Both the position numbers and the translations under genes were made by a program. This document shows, piece after piece, positions 1 through 6,554 of a stretch of DNA of 8,019 bases. The first letter of the stretch is position 1, and each line of letters opens with the position of its first letter. Source of the stretch: Alphaproteobacteria bacterium (GTDB lineage: Bacteria > Pseudomonadota > Alphaproteobacteria > Sphingomonadales > Sphingomonadaceae); the NCBI GenBank assembly GCA_018970965.1, contig JAGWVG010000072.1:1-8019 (forward strand). The letters run 5' to 3'. A model generated the notes under the pieces. The model saw only the letters and a program-made list of their open reading frames with translations, had not been told where the DNA came from and made no database searches.

Positions 1-1480
1 GGAACGGATTTTTGCCCAACTGCTCTGGGGGCATGGCAGCGTATTGATGCCCTTGCTGCTGGCCAATGCGGCGCTGATCCTCTTTGGCTGGCGACACTAT
101 CGACTGCTGCGCGTTCAAGTTGAAGAGCGGGCGCGCGCTGCAGCACGGGCGCGCACTTTGGCAATGCGTGATCCGCTGACCGGCTTTCACAATCGCCGCT
201 CGCTGGCAGAATCGGGCGCTGAACTGTTGGCGCAAGCCGCGCATCGCGGCCGCGTGATGGTGATGATGCTGCTTGATGTCGATCATTTTAAAAATGTGAA
301 CGACATTCACGGCCATGCCGTTGGCGATGGGCTGTTACGATCAATCGCGGCAGAAATTGCGCGTCTTGCGCCACCGGGCGCCGTAATGGCACGTCTGGGC
401 GGGGATGAATTTGCCTGCGCCTTTGAAATTGCGCAGGATGACCCCGCTGCCGCCCATGCTGTTGCGGAAGGGTTGGTCAGCCGCCTCAGTCAACCGCTCA
501 AGGCCGATGGCACGCATGTCCACACCAGCATTTCTCTGGGCATCGCACTCTCTGGGCCGGACTGCGATACTGTGGATCAGCTGCTCCGCCGCGCCGATAT
601 TGCGATGTATGCTGCCAAGCAACGCGGGCGCAATGGCGTCTCGTGGTTTGACACCTCGATGGAAAAGGCGCTGCAAAAGCGTTCAGAGCTGGAGGCCAAA
701 ATGCGGCAGGGCATTCCAGCGGGTGAATTTGAACCATATTTTGAACAGCAGATTGACTTGGCAACGGGTCGGCTTGCGGGCTTTGAAGTGTTGGCGCGCT
801 GGAACCACCCTGTGTTGGGACATATCCCACCGGCACAATTCATACCTGTTGCAGAAGAGACGGGCCTGATTGGAGACTTGTCTTTCTCGGTCATTCGCAA
901 GGCCTTGCTTGAAGCACGAGATTGGGATCCTAACCTCAGCATCAGCATCAATTTATCGCCCTTGCAGCTGCGCGATCATTGGCTGGCGCAAAAATTGGTC
1001 AAACTCTTGGTGGAGACCAGCTTTCCCGGACATCGGCTGGAAATTGAAATCACTGAAACCGGCTTGTTTGATAATTTGCCCTTGGCGCAATCCATTGTCG
1101 GTAGCCTTAAAAATCAGGGCATAAGGCTGGCGCTCGATGATTTTGGCACGGGCTATAGCTCGCTTGCGCATTTGCGCGCGCTGCCTTTTGACCGAATTAA
1201 AATTGATAAAAGCTTTGTCCTCTCCCTGCTCGACAACCCAGAAAGCGCGGCAATTGTGAACGCGATTGCGCGTCTGGGTGACAATTTGTCATTGCCCGTC
1301 ACTGCGGAAGGCGTTGAGTGCGCTGAAATTGAGGCGCGCCTTCGTGAAATAGGCATCAACAAGGCGCAAGGCTGGTTATATGGCCACCCCATGCCCATCG
1401 CAGCCGTGCGTCGCTTATTATCCGAACGCCAGCTTTTGCCCGCCAGTGGCCAAGCCGCACCGGCACGCTTGTTAAGTTAA
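1..1480 (+). CDS. GGDEF-EAL cyclic-di-GMP enzyme, 5' end missing
   Basis: This is a membrane-anchored protein with a diguanylate cyclase domain followed by a c-di-GMP phosphodiesterase domain. The frame is open to the window edge (from base 2), so the N-terminus is lost; a TTG at 44 and an ATG at 47 are probably internal. Numbering from 44, a hydrophobic segment (about 3-16) precedes a basic, Ala/Arg-rich linker. The GGDEF domain then shows RDPLTGFHNRR (42-52), DVDHFKNVND (78-87) and an intact GGDEF (119-123). No RxxD inhibitory site stands five residues before GGDEF. The EAL domain has the EVL variant (248-250), SINLSPLQL (301-309), EITE (335-338), DDFGTGYSSL (365-374), KIDKSF (386-391) and AEGVE (421-425). 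Both active sites therefore look usable, but which activity dominates cannot be told from sequence. The upstream sensory part is unseen. The gene ends 51 bases before dapF and is probably functionally unrelated to it. Confidence 0.93.
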   Translation, partial: ERIFAQLLWGHGSVLMPLLLANAALILFGWRHYRLLRVQVEERARAAARARTLAMRDPLTGFHNRRSLAESGAELLAQAAHRGRVMVMMLLDVDHFKNVNDIHGHAVGDGLLRSIAAEIARLAPPGAVMARLGGDEFACAFEIAQDDPAAAHAVAEGLVSRLSQPLKADGTHVHTSISLGIALSGPDCDTVDQLLRRADIAMYAAKQRGRNGVSWFDTSMEKALQKRSELEAKMRQGIPAGEFEPYFEQQIDLATGRLAGFEVLARWNHPVLGHIPPAQFIPVAEETGLIGDLSFSVIRKALLEARDWDPNLSISINLSPLQLRDHWLAQKLVKLLVETSFPGHRLEIEITETGLFDNLPLAQSIVGSLKNQGIRLALDDFGTGYSSLAHLRALPFDRIKIDKSFVLSLLDNPESAAIVNAIARLGDNLSLPVTAEGVECAEIEARLREIGINKAQGWLYGHPMPIAAVRRLLSERQLLPASGQAAPARLLS

Positions 1481-1531
1481 ACGCGCGCACCTCGGTTGGA
1501 CTTAGCACCGATATCCGCCTAAAGCGCGGCC

Positions 1532-2338
1532 ATGGCAGATCGCTTTTACAAAATGCACGGGCTGGGCAATGACTTTGTCGTGATTGATGGTCGCACTGCG
1601 CCTGTCGAAATGACGCCGTCTCGCGCCCGCGCGATTGCGGATCGGCGCACGGGCATTGGGTGCGATCAGCTTATTTTGTTGGGGCCCTCTGCGACGGCCG
1701 ATGTGCAGATGCGCATATTCAATGCTGATGGCAGCGAAGTCGAAGCCTGTGGCAACGCGTCTCGCGCCGTTGCACTCCTATTGGGCGGCACATCACGTGT
1801 TGAAACTTTAGGGGGCGTGATCACGCTGGAAGCACAAGGCAACCAAGCCGTTGTCGATATGGGCGCCCCGCGCTTTGACTGGGATGCCATCCCCTTGGCC
1901 TATGCGATGGACACCCTCAAAATGCCCGTCGGCTGGGAAGACTTGGACGCACCAGCGGCTGTCAATGTCGGCAACCCCCATGTCATTTTCTTTGTGGCAG
2001 ATGCGCAAACCATTGCTCTTGAACGGCTTGGGCCATTGATTGAGACTGATCCGCTTTTTCCGGCGCGCATCAATGTGAATGTTGCGAGCGTGGCCGGGCC
2101 CAATCATCTTACCCTGCGCGTGTGGGAACGAGGGGCTGGCCTGACCCAAGCCTGCGGCACCGGTGCCTGCGCAACAGCCGTTGCGGCCATCCGGCGCGGG
2201 CTGGCGACAAGCCCCGTAACTGTTTCTCTGCCGGGCGGTGATTTGCAGATTGCTTGGGCCCCGGGTGAAACCATCCGCATGACGGGGCCTGCCACACATG
2301 TGTTCTCAGGCGAAGCGGACTGGAGCCAGTTCGGATGA
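1532..2338 (+). CDS. dapF: Diaminopimelate epimerase
   Basis: This cytoplasmic enzyme converts LL-diaminopimelate to the meso form, the precursor of lysine and of the peptidoglycan cross-link. At 268 aa it has the usual family length. The pyridoxal-independent two-cysteine active site is complete: Cys73 in ACGNASR (72-78) and Cys208 in ACGTGACAT (207-215), the base and acid pair of the family. Other family signatures are KMHGLGNDFV near the N-terminus, NADGSEVEACGN, GNPH (147-150) and WERGAG (198-203). The ATG at 1532 fits the conserved N-terminus (MADRFYKMHGLGNDF), although no good Shine-Dalgarno precedes it. The stop overlaps the mtaB start as ATGA, so it heads a coupled run with mtaB, ftsY and ispZ. 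No convincing promoter was found in the 51-base gap upstream. Confidence 0.97.
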   Translation: MADRFYKMHGLGNDFVVIDGRTAPVEMTPSRARAIADRRTGIGCDQLILLGPSATADVQMRIFNADGSEVEACGNASRAVALLLGGTSRVETLGGVITLEAQGNQAVVDMGAPRFDWDAIPLAYAMDTLKMPVGWEDLDAPAAVNVGNPHVIFFVADAQTIALERLGPLIETDPLFPARINVNVASVAGPNHLTLRVWERGAGLTQACGTGACATAVAAIRRGLATSPVTVSLPGGDLQIAWAPGETIRMTGPATHVFSGEADWSQFG

Positions 2339-3585
2339 GCCGGGTGGAGGTGGTCAATTTCGGCTGCCGCCTCAACATCGCCGAAGGAGAAGCCATCCGC
2401 GAGGCGGCGTCTGGGGTGGACGATACAGGGCCAGAGCTGATCATCATCAACAGCTGCGCCGTCACGGCCGAGGCAGAGCGCCAAGCGCGTCAAACCATTC
2501 GCCGGTTGAAGCGTGATCGGCCTGAGGCACGGATCATCGTCACAGGCTGTGCCGCTGAAACCAGTGCAGCCTCGTTCGCGCAAATGGCCGAGGTTGAAGG
2601 CGTTGTCCCCAATGCCGAGAAGCGCAAGCCGATGAGTTTCGGCCTGCCTTTTGATGGGGCGAATGCGCTGCGCCCTGCCGTTTCAGGCGCAGACCATGCG
2701 CGCGCCTTTATCGAGGTGCAAAATGGCTGCGACCATGATTGCACCTTTTGCGTGACAACGCTGGCACGTGGCGCCAGCCGATCTGTCCCAGCAGGGGCAG
2801 TCATTGATGCTGTGCAGGCGGCCATGGATCGCGGCCAGCGTGAAGTGATTTTAACGGGGGTGGACCTTACAAGCTATGGTGCCGACTTGCCCGGCACGCC
2901 CAATCTCGGCCAATTGGTGGACCGCATCCTGCGCCATGTGCCGCAGCTTGAGCGGCTGCGCCTGTCATCGATGGATTCGATTGAGATTGATGATCGGCTG
3001 TTTGACCTGATCACCCAAGAGCCACGCATGATGCCGCATGTCCATTTATCGCTGCAATCGGGTGACGACATGATTTTGAAGCGGATGAAACGGCGGCATT
3101 TGCGCGCCGATGCCATCCGCTTGGTAGAGCGGCTGAAAACGGCACGGCCTGAGATTGCGATTGGCGCAGATATTATTGCGGGCTTCCCAACCGAAGATGA
3201 GGCGATGTTTGCCAACAGCCTTGATCTCCTTTCGGCGTGTGATGTCGTCTTCGGTCATATCTTTCCCTATAGCCCCCGCCCCGGCACAGCGGCCGCCCGG
3301 ATGCCGCAATTGGGCCGCGATGTTGCACGTGCGCGCGCAGAAATTTTGCGCGCCAACGTTGCCGCGCGCAAAGCCAAATGGCTCTCTGGCCTTGTGGGAA
3401 CGCAACAGCGCGTGCTGGTAGAATTGGATGGCAAAAGCGGTCATGCGGAAAATCATGCCCGTGTCGAAATTATCGGCGGGCGGGATTTCCGTTATGATGC
3501 AGATGCCCTAAAGGGCCGCGTCATGACCGTAACAATCACCGCCAGCACGGGCGATCATCTGATAGGCGATGTTTATGAGCGATGA
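2335..3585 (+). CDS. mtaB: tRNA t6A37 methylthiotransferase (MtaB, radical SAM)
   Basis: This 416-aa methylthiotransferase of the MiaB/RimO family is predicted to add a methylthio group to N6-threonylcarbamoyladenosine at position 37 of ANN-decoding tRNAs. The N-terminal UPF0004-type domain carries three cluster cysteines, Cys11 (GCRLN), Cys41 (NSCAVT) and Cys72 (GCAAE). The radical-SAM domain has Cys132, Cys136 and Cys139 (CDHDCTFC), so both iron-sulfur clusters appear supported. Further signatures are VILTGVDLTSYG (171-182), HLSLQSGDD (237-245), a DIIAGFPTE stretch (279-287) and FPYSPRPGTAA (310-320). The last 65 residues resemble a TRAM RNA-binding domain. MtaB is preferred over MiaB because of the short N-terminus and the CDHDCTFC spacing with TLARG following, but the split within the family is by recollection of its motifs. 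The start is fixed by the ATGA overlap with dapF, and the stop lies inside the ftsY start region. Confidence 0.9.
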   Translation: MSRVEVVNFGCRLNIAEGEAIREAASGVDDTGPELIIINSCAVTAEAERQARQTIRRLKRDRPEARIIVTGCAAETSAASFAQMAEVEGVVPNAEKRKPMSFGLPFDGANALRPAVSGADHARAFIEVQNGCDHDCTFCVTTLARGASRSVPAGAVIDAVQAAMDRGQREVILTGVDLTSYGADLPGTPNLGQLVDRILRHVPQLERLRLSSMDSIEIDDRLFDLITQEPRMMPHVHLSLQSGDDMILKRMKRRHLRADAIRLVERLKTARPEIAIGADIIAGFPTEDEAMFANSLDLLSACDVVFGHIFPYSPRPGTAAARMPQLGRDVARARAEILRANVAARKAKWLSGLVGTQQRVLVELDGKSGHAENHARVEIIGGRDFRYDADALKGRVMTVTITASTGDHLIGDVYER

Positions 3586-4513
3586 GACCGCAACGCCTTG
3601 GCACAAGAAATTGCTGGGCGGTTTTCGCCGCACATCCGAACGGCTGACCGAAAATCTCACTGGCCTCGTCACCAAATCGCGCCTCGATGCCGATGCGTTG
3701 GATGAGATTGAAGAAGCGCTGATCGTCTCAGACCTTGGCCCGGCGACTGCGCGGCGCATCCGCGATAAGTTGGCCGATAGCCGCTATGAGCGCGGCATTG
3801 ATGAAGCTGGCATTCGTGCTGTGGTCGCCGAAGAAATCAAAAATGTGCTTGAGCCCGTTGCCAAGCCGCTTGATGTGATTGCCTTCCCACGGCCACAAGT
3901 CATTCTGGTCATTGGCGTCAATGGATCGGGCAAGACGACGACAATTGCCAAGCTCGCGCATTTGTTCCTCGAACAAGATTATGGTGTGATGCTGGCGGCT
4001 GGCGATACCTTCCGCGCGGCAGCTATAGGTCAACTCAAAATCTGGGCAGAGCGTTTGGGCGTTCCAATTGTCTCGGGGCCTGAAGGCGGGGATGCCGCGG
4101 GCATTGTCTTTGATGCAGTGAAGCAAGCGACCGAAACTGGCATTGATGTCTTGATTGTCGATACAGCAGGCCGCCTCCAAAATAAGCGCGAACTGATGGA
4201 CGAGCTGGCCAAAATCCATCGCGTGCTGGGTCGGCTTAATCCGGCTGCGCCGCATGATGTTGTCTTGGTGCTCGATGCCACCACGGGGCAAAACGCCCTC
4301 TCGCAAATTGAAATTTTTAAAGAAGTTGCGGGTGTGACGGGTTTGGTCATGACCAAGCTTGATGGCACCGCCCGTGGCGGCGTGCTTGTGGCCGCGGCTG
4401 AGAAATTTGGCCTGCCGATCCACGCTATTGGCGTGGGCGAAACACTGGAAGATTTGCGGCCCTTTGACCCGGCGGAACTCGCGCAAATTATCGCAGGGGC
4501 GGATAAGCCATGA
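3575..4513 (+). CDS. ftsY: Signal recognition particle receptor FtsY
   Basis: This SRP-type GTPase docks SRP-ribosome complexes at the inner membrane so that membrane proteins are inserted co-translationally. With the start at 3575 it has 312 aa. The N-terminus is short and lacks the long acidic A domain of the E. coli protein; a helical N domain covers about 10-95. The G domain shows the P-loop GVNGSGKTTT (114-123), DTFRAAA (144-150), DTAGR (196-200) and TKLDGTARGG (260-269), so all nucleotide-binding motifs are present. Two in-frame ATGs compete, at 3569 and 3575. I prefer 3575 because the AGG at 3564-3566 is then 8 bases away, against 2 bases for 3569. The start overlaps the end of mtaB by 11 bases and the stop overlaps ispZ as ATGA, which implies translational coupling. 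Confidence 0.96.
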   Translation: MSDETATPWHKKLLGGFRRTSERLTENLTGLVTKSRLDADALDEIEEALIVSDLGPATARRIRDKLADSRYERGIDEAGIRAVVAEEIKNVLEPVAKPLDVIAFPRPQVILVIGVNGSGKTTTIAKLAHLFLEQDYGVMLAAGDTFRAAAIGQLKIWAERLGVPIVSGPEGGDAAGIVFDAVKQATETGIDVLIVDTAGRLQNKRELMDELAKIHRVLGRLNPAAPHDVVLVLDATTGQNALSQIEIFKEVAGVTGLVMTKLDGTARGGVLVAAAEKFGLPIHAIGVGETLEDLRPFDPAELAQIIAGADKP

Positions 4514-5091
4514 CTGATCCCACACCCAAGGCTGCGCCGCCGCAAAATCTGATCCTTGATCTGGGGCCGCTGGCGCTTTTCCTGCTGACATATTGGCTGG
4601 CGAATGTGTGGGTCGCGACAGGCATTTTCATGCTGGCGACATTGGGCGCCCTCATTTGGTCCAAGCTTAAACATGGCAGCATATCAGTGCTGCTGATGTT
4701 TTCTGGTGTGATGGTGCTGCTCTTTGGCGGGCTAACCATCTGGCTGCATGATGAGACATTCATCAAGATGAAGCCCACGCTCTATTACGCTATGGTCGCG
4801 GGCATCCTCTTCTTTGGAACATTGACCAAGAAGCCGACGCTCGAGCGCGTGATGGCGCATGCTTATCCGGAATTAAATGCGCAAGGCTGGCATAAGCTGA
4901 CGCGTAATTTTGCGTGGTTTTTTGTCGTGATGGCGGTGCTGAATGAGGTTGTTTGGCGCAACAGCAGCACGGGCTTTTGGCTGGGCTATAAATTATGGGG
5001 TGCGCTGCCGCTGACATTTATTTTTGGCGCGGCGAACATCCCAATGATTTTGCGGCATTCAACACCAACTGAGACAAAAGACGGCGCGTAG
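4510..5091 (+). CDS. ispZ: Inner membrane septation protein (IspZ/YciB family)
   Basis: This 193-aa polytopic membrane protein of the YciB/IspZ (intracellular septation protein A) family is linked in other bacteria to cell-envelope synthesis and division, with no established enzymatic activity. A short polar N-terminus (1-15) precedes about five hydrophobic segments, roughly at 16-33, 35-50, 58-79, 90-104 and 132-147, with another near 164-180. Family-like blocks are the DETFIKMKPTLYY stretch (81-93), FFGTLTKKPTLERVM (101-115) and NEVVWRNSSTGFW (145-157). The length is normal. It starts in an ATGA overlap with ftsY, so it is probably translated from the same transcript, and the two products share an envelope theme. 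Its stop codon (5089-5091) directly abuts the pspF stop on the opposite strand, with no spacer for a dedicated terminator. Confidence 0.93.
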   Translation: MTDPTPKAAPPQNLILDLGPLALFLLTYWLANVWVATGIFMLATLGALIWSKLKHGSISVLLMFSGVMVLLFGGLTIWLHDETFIKMKPTLYYAMVAGILFFGTLTKKPTLERVMAHAYPELNAQGWHKLTRNFAWFFVVMAVLNEVVWRNSSTGFWLGYKLWGALPLTFIFGAANIPMILRHSTPTETKDGA

Positions 5092-6117
5092 TTAACTGGC
5101 GTCCAGCAGGCCGTGCTTTTTCAAACAATGGCGTAGCTGGTCATACGTCAGCCCCAGCGTCTTCGCCGTTGCGCGCTGATTATGGCGGTGGCGGATCAAC
5201 GCTGCTTCCAAAAGCTGGCGTTCATAAGCATGCACGGCTGCGCGCAATCCTCCCGGGGCATCCGGCACTGTCGCCGTCGCGGTGACTGCTGGCGCGGCTG
5301 GCGATGCGTCTGGAGGCGCCATATCTTGCCCAGCCATAGGCCGCCAGGGCGACGCAAAGGGATCAAAAACAATGTCAGCGACGGGCGCTGCCCAATCTTC
5401 CCAGCGATAGACGGCGCGTTCGGCCACATTGCGCAACTCGCGGATATTGCCGGGCCAGCCAAAGGCTTCCATCTCTGTCATTGCGGGCTTTGCAAAGCCA
5501 GGCCAGCTCGGCCAGCCAAGTTCTGCCGCCATGCGCCGCCCAAAGAAATCGGCCAGCTGCGCCACATCGCCCTCGCGCACGCGCAGTGGCGGCAAGGTGA
5601 TCACTTCAAAAGACAGCCGGTCAAGCAAGTCTGCACGAAAGCGGCCCTGATCCACCAGGCGCGGCAAATGTTCATTGGTCGCTGCCACAATCCGCACATC
5701 GACCCGGATGGGCCGATTGGCGCCAATACGCGTGACCTCGCCATATTCCACCGCGCGCAACAGGCGTTCTTGCGCGCCAGAAGAAAGTGTTGCCAATTCA
5801 TCGAGAAACAACGTGCCGCCATCAGCCTCTTCAAAGCGACCAGCGCGGGCGCGCGTTGCGCCGGTAAAGGCGCCCGCCTCATGACCAAAGAGTTCAGCCT
5901 CAATCAGCGTCTCTGTAAGGGCCGCACAGTTCATGGCGACAAAGGGGCCATCCCAACGTGGCGAGAGCCGGTGGAGACGCTCTGCAACCAATTCCTTGCC
6001 CGTCCCGCGTTCGCCAATCACCAGCACGGGCCGGTTGAGCTGCGCGGCACGGCTGACACGTTCCACGCTATCCAAAAAAGCGAGCGATTGACCAATAAAG
6101 GGGTTGTCGCGATCCAT
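5092..6117 (-). CDS. pspF: Sigma-54 enhancer-binding activator PspF (phage shock)
   Basis: This 341-aa AAA+ activator remodels sigma-54 RNA polymerase and is predicted to switch on the psp operon next door. It has no receiver or other N-terminal sensory domain, so like known PspF it should be controlled by binding of PspA. The motifs run in order: Walker A GERGTGKE (35-42), the sigma-54 contact loop GAFTGA (82-87), Walker B GGTLFLDE (100-107), ATNEHL near 146-151, and sensor [10 protein letters not shown] (221-228). A Pro/Ala-rich linker (about 255-290) leads to a Fis-type helix-turn-helix at about 311-336 ([19 protein letters not shown]). The start at 6117 gives the expected IGQS-type N-terminus; no strong Shine-Dalgarno is visible before it. 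It is divergent from the psp genes, so its own promoter must lie among the activator sites, which would allow autoregulation. The identification combines the sequence with the adjacent pspABC. Confidence 0.95.
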   Translation of the reverse strand: MDRDNPFIGQSLAFLDSVERVSRAAQLNRPVLVIGERGTGKELVAERLHRLSPRWDGPFVAMNCAALTETLIEAELFGHEAGAFTGATRARAGRFEEADGGTLFLDELATLSSGAQERLLRAVEYGEVTRIGANRPIRVDVRIVAATNEHLPRLVDQGRFRADLLDRLSFEVITLPPLRVREGDVAQLADFFGRRMAAELGWPSWPGFAKPAMTEMEAFGWPGNIRELRNVAERAVYRWEDWAAPVADIVFDPFASPWRPMAGQDMAPPDASPAAPAVTATATVPDAPGGLRAAVHAYERQLLEAALIRHRHNQRATAKTLGLTYDQLRHCLKKHGLLDAS

Positions 6118-6119
6118 GC

Positions 6120-6176
6120 GCTAATTGTTAGGATATTTTCCCAATCATTAGCAATTAAAAATTATGTGAATCACAT
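6120..6176. promoter_or_regulatory. Candidate PspF upstream activating sites with inverted repeats
   Basis: The AT-rich spacer just beyond the pspF start contains several dyads: GCTAAT at 6120-6125 facing ATTAGC at 6147-6152, CTAA-TTG-TTAG at 6121-6131, and a perfect 13-base dyad ATGTGA-A-TCACAT at 6164-6176. They lie about 70 to 126 bases upstream of the predicted psp transcription start, where enhancer sites for PspF-type activators are expected. Their closeness to the pspF start also suits autorepression of pspF. Assignment to PspF is inferred from position; the CRP-like look of the 13-base dyad leaves another regulator possible. Confidence 0.5.
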
Positions 6177-6219
6177 GACCATCCCGAAAAAATGGCGTTT
6201 TTCCGGTCTTTTTTAGACT

Positions 6220-6235
6220 TGGCACGCCTCCTGCA
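6220..6235 (+). promoter_or_regulatory. Sigma-54 promoter of the psp operon (-24/-12)
   Basis: The element reads TGGCACG, four bases, then CTGCA, with the invariant GG (6221-6222) and GC (6233-6234) separated by exactly 10 bases, which matches the -24/-12 consensus except for one T at the -12 box. Transcription should begin near 6246, leaving a leader of about 45 bases before the first start codon at 6291. Its position divergent from pspF and ahead of pspABC makes it the expected stress-inducible promoter. Confidence 0.88.
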
Positions 6236-6290
6236 ATGCTTTGGACATAACGCACAAGCACCTGCAACCTCACCCTTCAGGAGACCGATC

Positions 6291-6443
6291 ATGAACCGCT
6301 ATAAAGCTTTCGACTTCCGGGCTTCGATCCTCGCTATCGTCGCCACATTATTCCTCAGCACGAGCAGCCTGTTGTTTGCAGCAGGCCCCGTTGGCCAAGC
6401 CAGCGCCACAAATGCGGCAGCTCAGGATTATCCGCTCGCTTAA
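6291..6443 (+). CDS. Small secreted or membrane protein, first gene of the psp operon
   Basis: This is a 50-codon ORF that I cannot match to a named family. It starts at the ATG at 6291, 7 bases after a good AGGAG (6279-6283), and is the first gene after the sigma-54 promoter. A longer frame reaching back to 6192 crosses the promoter and should not be used. The product has a basic N-terminus (MNRYKAFDFR), a hydrophobic stretch at about 12-31, and then GPVGQASA before a short tail. It could be a single-pass membrane peptide, or a signal peptide cut after Ala39 (ASA) that releases about 11 residues. Codon use resembles its neighbours and the Shine-Dalgarno supports real translation. It may be a small stress protein or a leader peptide; neither is shown by the sequence. 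Confidence 0.72.
   Translation: MNRYKAFDFRASILAIVATLFLSTSSLLFAAGPVGQASATNAAAQDYPLA
6367..6386 (+). other. RNA hairpin inside the small psp ORF
   Basis: In the transcript GCCTGTTG (6367-6374) can pair with CAGCAGGC (6379-6386), giving eight pairs including one G-U, closed by a TTTG tetraloop. It covers codons in the hydrophobic segment of the small ORF. Part of it could pair instead with GGCC at 6393-6396. A role in translation or stability is conjecture. Confidence 0.4.
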
Positions 6444-6479
6444 TTCCCTTCCAGCCGCTTGCCCCAAGCAGCTGGATCC

Positions 6480-6509
6480 GCCGGGAAGGATCCCCCCATT
6501 CTTCCCGGC
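6480..6509 (+). other. Intercistronic hairpin between the small ORF and pspA
   Basis: GCCGGGAAG (6480-6488) is perfectly complementary to CTTCCCGGC (6501-6509), and one G-U and one A-U pair can extend it inward to leave an 8-base loop rich in C. The bases after it (CCCCTTTC) do not form a run of T, so it is a poor intrinsic terminator. It would fit better as a 3'-end stabiliser, processing point or partial attenuator that sets the ratio of small ORF to pspA message. Confidence 0.6.
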
Positions 6510-6554
6510 CCCCTTTCAAGACTGTGACATGCGTCACGCCAAGGAGTTTCAATC

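Noticed and set aside
1496..1524. Possible sigma-70 promoter before dapF (TTGGAC, 17 bases, CTAAAG)
   Set aside because: The -10 box is far from consensus and would place the start almost on the dapF ATG, so support is too thin.
2762..2777. Second TGGCACG motif within mtaB resembling a sigma-54 -24 box
   Set aside because: The bases 10 positions after GG are CA rather than GC, and it lies inside the radical-SAM coding region.
3728..4591. Long minus-strand open frame (287 codons) opposite ftsY
   Set aside because: It overlaps the conserved FtsY GTPase motifs throughout and has no family features of its own.
5105..5121. Possible terminator for the + strand operon: AGCA/TGCT stem followed by a T run, inside the pspF 3' end
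   Set aside because: A stem of only four pairs is too weak for a credible intrinsic terminator, and the bases encode conserved-looking PspF C-terminal residues.
6186..6214. GAAAAA/TTTTTC dyad followed by a T run, terminator-like
   Set aside because: The stem is all A-T but for one pair and no + strand transcript precedes it; the phased A/T tract reading explains it better.
5182..6216. Long open frame (344 codons) on the + strand opposite pspF
   Set aside because: It is antisense to a fully supported AAA+ gene, shows no recognisable domain and has His/Arg/Cys-rich low-plausibility composition; it is a shadow of GC-biased codons.
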